Positions 61,021 to 64,000 of a DNA stretch of 64,000 nt are shown here, one piece after another. Both the position numbers and the translations under genes were made by a program. The stretch lies in NCBI GenBank assembly GCA_947626195.1, contig CANQRF010000005.1, positions 32,145 through 96,144 on the forward strand, given 5' to 3'. Source of the DNA: an uncultured Eggerthellaceae bacterium (GTDB lineage Bacteria; Actinomycetota; Coriobacteriia; Coriobacteriales; Eggerthellaceae). The stretch's first letter is position 1, and each line of letters begins with the position of its first letter. A model generated the notes under the pieces. The model made no database searches. It was not told where the DNA came from and saw only the letters and a list, made by a program, of their open reading frames with translations.

Positions 61021-61790
61021 CGAGCATCGCCTCCCATGAGGTTCTCGTAGTCCTCGAACGAAAGGAGCTCGCCCTGCTTGCTGACGATGAAGTTCGCCTT
61101 ATGCGCCTGCGATTTGAGCAGATCCTGCTCGATTCCCAAGACCATCATGGTGAAGGGGCTGTCGACGTTGCCGTCGCGGTTGCGTGCGCGGCGATGGGCG
61201 AGCGTTTCCTCGGGCGTGCTGTTGAGCAGCACCGTCACGTCCACGCCTTGGAGATTGTCGTTGAGCCCGTGCGTCCATTCGATGACGAGCACCGCCACGT
61301 CTTCCATATCGACGTCGTCGTACCAGAGCTCATCGGGTGTGCGTCCCATGCGCTTGAGGGCTATCGGGCTTTTGCCCGCACGGAAATCGCTGATGATATG
61401 GTTCAAGAGCGCGAAATCGATCTCGTTTTGCGTGCCGAGATAGGCTCTCAGGCCCGCTTCGCCATGCTCGTCGTAGACCCGCTGGCGCTCCGCGTCGTTC
61501 TCGGCGGGAATGCGGTGGGGGTAATTGTCGCCCGATAAGGTGTAAGTGCGGATTCCCGCCTCGGAGAGAAGAAACGAGAGCACGCTTGCCACTTCCGATT
61601 TGCCGACACCTGATCCGCCCGAGACGGCGACGACCGCCTTGCGAACGCCGCGCTCCGCAAACACCCCTTCGACGGCCTCCCTCACAAGCGGAAAGAGAAG
61701 CTCTGCTTTCTGCACATGGCCTTCGTCGATGGCGATCTTATCGCCCGGCATATCGCCGTGGGGGATGTTCGCATAGCTTGCAAGGTCCAT
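61017..61790 (-). CDS. P-loop kinase, uridine kinase-like, coupled to the GH13 gene
   Basis: 257 residues from ATG 61790 with GGAGGAG upstream; the longer frame to 61856 lacks support. The Walker A is SGGSGVGKSEVASV (K64). A base-like region follows (TYTLSGDNYPHRIPAENDAE), then VAVLVIEWTHGLNDNLQGVD and a lid with arginines (HRRARNRDGNVDSPFTMMVL). It resembles the uridine kinase/phosphoribulokinase superfamily, but the S-G-D-N-Y-P-H segment differs from true uridine kinases. The overlap with a sucrose-phosphorylase-like gene suggests that it phosphorylates a sugar or polyol part of the same pathway. Substrate unknown. Confidence 0.72.
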   Translation of the reverse strand: MDLASYANIPHGDMPGDKIAIDEGHVQKAELLFPLVREAVEGVFAERGVRKAVVAVSGGSGVGKSEVASVLSFLLSEAGIRTYTLSGDNYPHRIPAENDAERQRVYDEHGEAGLRAYLGTQNEIDFALLNHIISDFRAGKSPIALKRMGRTPDELWYDDVDMEDVAVLVIEWTHGLNDNLQGVDVTVLLNSTPEETLAHRRARNRDGNVDSPFTMMVLGIEQDLLKSQAHKANFIVSKQGELLSFEDYENLMGGDAR

Positions 61791-61999
61791 CTTCTCCTCC
61801 GTTTCCTTTGAGTTCGCCGCGCAGCGTCCTGCGAGGGCGTTTTTCGAGGCATGCACGCCCTCAATTCCTGCGGCTCAGATTATAGATGACGAAATCAACA
61901 GATTCATTATGGTTTGGGCGCGAGCATGCTCTTGCACGAAAGAAATGGGAGCATTCTTTCGGACACATTGTTCGAAGCAAGCAAGAGGTACGGACGGAT

Positions 62000-63841
62000 A
62001 TGAGCAAGCAAGATAAACGCACACAAGCAAGATCATCGGCGAATAGGGCCGCGGGTGGCGCGGCGGATAGCACGGCAATCGCAGCCGCAAACAGCGCGGA
62101 AGCGCCCCAGGCCGAGCCTTCCTATAGCAGAAAATACATCATCACGGTCTTTGCCTCGCTCGCCGTCGCGATGTTCTCGTCCTCCTTCGCCGAGACCATG
62201 ACCGCTACGGCGCTCCCCACGATTGTGGGCGACCTCGGCGGGGTGGAGCTCATCCAGTGGGTGACGACCGCTTTCATCATGGCATCCACCATCACGATGC
62301 CCGTCTACGGCAAGCTGGGCGACCTCGCCGGCCGCAAGCACCTCATCGTCGGGGCGCTCTGCATCTACATCGTCGGTTCGGGCGTTTGCGCCATCGCCCC
62401 CCACATGTCGATTCTCATCTTGGGACGCTTCGTCTCGGGCCTCGGCGCCGGAGGGCTGATGATCCTTTCCCAAGCGATCATCGCCGACGTGGTGCCTGCT
62501 CGCCAGGTGGGCAAGTATCTGGGTCTCATCGGCGCGGTGTTCTCCGTTTCCACCGTGCTCGGCCCCATTCTCGGTGGATGGTTCGTGCAGGTGCCGGGCT
62601 GGCGCTGGATGTTCGCCTTCAACATGCCGCTCGCCGGCGCCGCTGCGGTGACCATCAGCATCATCCTCAAGCAGACGCGGCGCAAGATAGCGGTGCGGTT
62701 GGATGTGGAGGGCATCGTCTTCATGGTCTTGGCCGTCGTGAGCTTGGTGCTCACGGTCTCGTGGGGCGGCACGGTGTATCCGTGGCTCTCCTGGGAGGTC
62801 ATGGGCGCGCTCGTCATCTTCATCGTGAGCGCGGTGCTGCTCGTCTTTGCCGAGCGCAAGGCGGCAGAGCCGATCATCCCGCTCTATATGTTCAAAGACC
62901 GCAACTTCGTCCTCGTGACGGTCTCCGGCATGCTCATCATGGCGGGGCAGATGGGGACGGTCACCTACCTTCCCACCTATCTGCAGATTGTCGATGGGCT
63001 CTCACCTGAGCTGGCGGGGCTCATGACGGTGCCGCGCATGGTCGGCATCATGATCACGAGCGTCTCCACCGGCTTCATCGCCGCCAAGACCGGCCACTAC
63101 AAGTGGATGACCATCGGCTGCGGGATCATGGTGACGTTGTCGTTCTTCCTCATGTCGACGCTCACGACGAACACGACGCTTTTCATCATCGGCGTCTACG
63201 TCTTCCTCATGGGCTTCGGCAACGGCCTTGGCCAGCAGATATTCGTGCTCATCGTCCAAAACGAGTTCTCCCATGCCATCGTGGGCACCGCCACGGCGGG
63301 CAACAACTTCTTCCGCCAGATCGGATCGACCCTCGGCGCCTCGTTCGTGGGGACGGTCTTCACCGCGCGGCTGACGGAGAACATCACGGCGCATCTGCCG
63401 CAGTCGGTGCATATCGACATCTCCGACATCACGCCCGAGGCCCTCGACAAGTTCTCCGAGCCCGTGCGCAAGGTGATCACCGAAGGTTACAACGATGCGC
63501 TCGTGCCGATCTTTCTCGTGTTCGTGCCCATCATCGCGGTGACGATCGTGCTCTGCTGCTTTATCAAGGAGCACACGCTCGCCACGTCCATCAACCACGG
63601 CGCGATAAACGAGAGCGCTGCTGGTGGTGCGGGTGCGAACGGTAGGGTAGGCGTGAGCAGCGACGCTACGGGCGGTGATGTCGCTGGCAGCGGCGACGCT
63701 ACGGGCGGTGATGTCGCTGGCAGCGGCGACGTGGCTGGCAGTGGTGCGGGCAGTGGTGCGAACGGCAGCAACGCCGAGAATGCGGAAAGCGATGCGGCTG
63801 CCTCTGCCGGTGAAGGCGCCAACCGTCAATCAGAGGGCTAG
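62000..63841 (+). CDS. MFS drug:H+ antiporter, DHA2 (14-TM) family
   Basis: 613 residues from ATG 62000 (AGAGGT about ten bases upstream). An Ala-rich hydrophilic head precedes the first helix. Fourteen membrane segments are expected; motif A is MPVYGKLGDLAGRKHLIVGA, motif C is VSTVLGPILGGWFV, and the first-helix D1-type motif FAETMTATALPTIVGDLGG marks the DHA2 group. It exports drugs or other amphiphiles using the proton gradient. The hydrophilic C-terminal tail (about 545-613) is rich in Gly/Ala/Ser/Asp and carries the 33-bp repeat at 63661. It is divergent from the kinase/GH13 pair. Confidence 0.9.
   Translation: MSKQDKRTQARSSANRAAGGAADSTAIAAANSAEAPQAEPSYSRKYIITVFASLAVAMFSSSFAETMTATALPTIVGDLGGVELIQWVTTAFIMASTITMPVYGKLGDLAGRKHLIVGALCIYIVGSGVCAIAPHMSILILGRFVSGLGAGGLMILSQAIIADVVPARQVGKYLGLIGAVFSVSTVLGPILGGWFVQVPGWRWMFAFNMPLAGAAAVTISIILKQTRRKIAVRLDVEGIVFMVLAVVSLVLTVSWGGTVYPWLSWEVMGALVIFIVSAVLLVFAERKAAEPIIPLYMFKDRNFVLVTVSGMLIMAGQMGTVTYLPTYLQIVDGLSPELAGLMTVPRMVGIMITSVSTGFIAAKTGHYKWMTIGCGIMVTLSFFLMSTLTTNTTLFIIGVYVFLMGFGNGLGQQIFVLIVQNEFSHAIVGTATAGNNFFRQIGSTLGASFVGTVFTARLTENITAHLPQSVHIDISDITPEALDKFSEPVRKVITEGYNDALVPIFLVFVPIIAVTIVLCCFIKEHTLATSINHGAINESAAGGAGANGRVGVSSDATGGDVAGSGDATGGDVAGSGDVAGSGAGSGANGSNAENAESDAAASAGEGANRQSEG
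63661..63744 (+). repeat. 33-bp tandem repeat in the MFS C-terminal tail
   Basis: Two identical 33-base units, 63661-63693 and 63694-63726, are followed by a partial copy. The frame is kept, giving repeats of D-A-T-G-G-D-V-A-G-S-G. It lies in a hydrophilic, likely disordered tail, so copy number may vary without harm. Confidence 0.9.
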
Positions 63842-64000
63842 CGGGCAACGACGATCTTCATACGGGAAAGTTGCTCAGATTGCCCCTGATTTTTCTTGCA
63901 CGTCGGCACAAGCGGCGATATACCCTTTTTTCCGCAGTAAATTTTAGAAAAAGGAGCACCTGGCCTGCGGATACGGCCCGATTCCGATGATCATTTTGCG
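63842..64000. other. Window end, no gene assigned
   Basis: The last 159 bases hold no supported gene. AAAGGAG at about 63950-63957 could be a Shine-Dalgarno for a gene that continues beyond the window, but no start codon follows at a usual distance; an ATG at 63984 is too far from it. Confidence 0.4.

Overview
The window looks like chromosomal DNA of a GC-rich (roughly 60% by eye) anaerobic actinobacterium of the Coriobacteriia, most likely Eggerthellaceae, from an animal gut. The reasons are a Tat-exported flavoprotein facing a membrane-bound LuxR regulator, a membrane-anchored Group 1 [NiFe] hydrogenase, a two-subunit glycyl-tRNA synthetase, pyruvate phosphate dikinase, a bile salt hydrolase, and the general gene style. 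This placement is inference; no rRNA or tRNA gene lies in the window.

Layout. 1-8072 is a plus-strand housekeeping block: khpA (partial), rimM, trmD, lepB, glyQ, glyS, ppdK. 8317-11649 holds a Tat lipoprotein flavoprotein on the minus strand, divergent from a LuxR-type regulator with about six membrane segments, plus a small unknown gene. 11650-14290 is an AT-richer patch with a Fic-winged-helix protein, a small possibly frameshifted ORF and a lipoprotein. A small XRE regulator converges on a large MerR-type regulator. 16051-20019 is a cobalamin uptake module: riboswitch, Tat-lipoprotein DUF4430 protein, EcfT, fused double ATPase and a CbrT-like S component. 20296-21303 is a DUF3791/DUF3990 toxin-antitoxin-like module. 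A bile salt hydrolase, mtnA (behind a strongly structured leader), a dGTPase, azlCD and an APC permease follow.

28090-33581 is a nickel/peptide-type ABC importer (nikABCDE-like) behind two NikR-type operators. A third NikR-type operator lies upstream of the [NiFe] hydrogenase operon at 37735-41404, so nickel uptake and the nickel enzyme are probably under one regulator. Between them lie ygbA and a DNA-deoxyinosine glycosylase (divergent, both plausible nitrosative-stress genes), a formate/nitrite transporter, pheA and mntP. The hydrogenase operon ends in a clear terminator and is followed by an unknown membrane protein and the hydrogenase maturation protease.

42584-64000 returns to mostly housekeeping genes: nth and mfd (divergent), a zinc-ribbon membrane protein, a minus-strand run of an ATP-grasp-like protein, a DUF1461 protein, gltX and a thioesterase, a radical SAM protein divergent from the ATP-grasp gene, metK, priA and rpoD. 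A GH13 sucrose-phosphorylase-like enzyme overlaps a P-loop kinase, and a DHA2-type MFS exporter closes the window.

The most notable signals are the shared NikR boxes, the cobalamin riboswitch with its Tat-anchored DUF4430 partner, operator-like repeats at the Fic and LuxR/flavoprotein loci, the three-gene DUF3990 module, a 33-bp phased repeat, and two candidate structured RNAs. Several proteins carry repetitive low-complexity termini.
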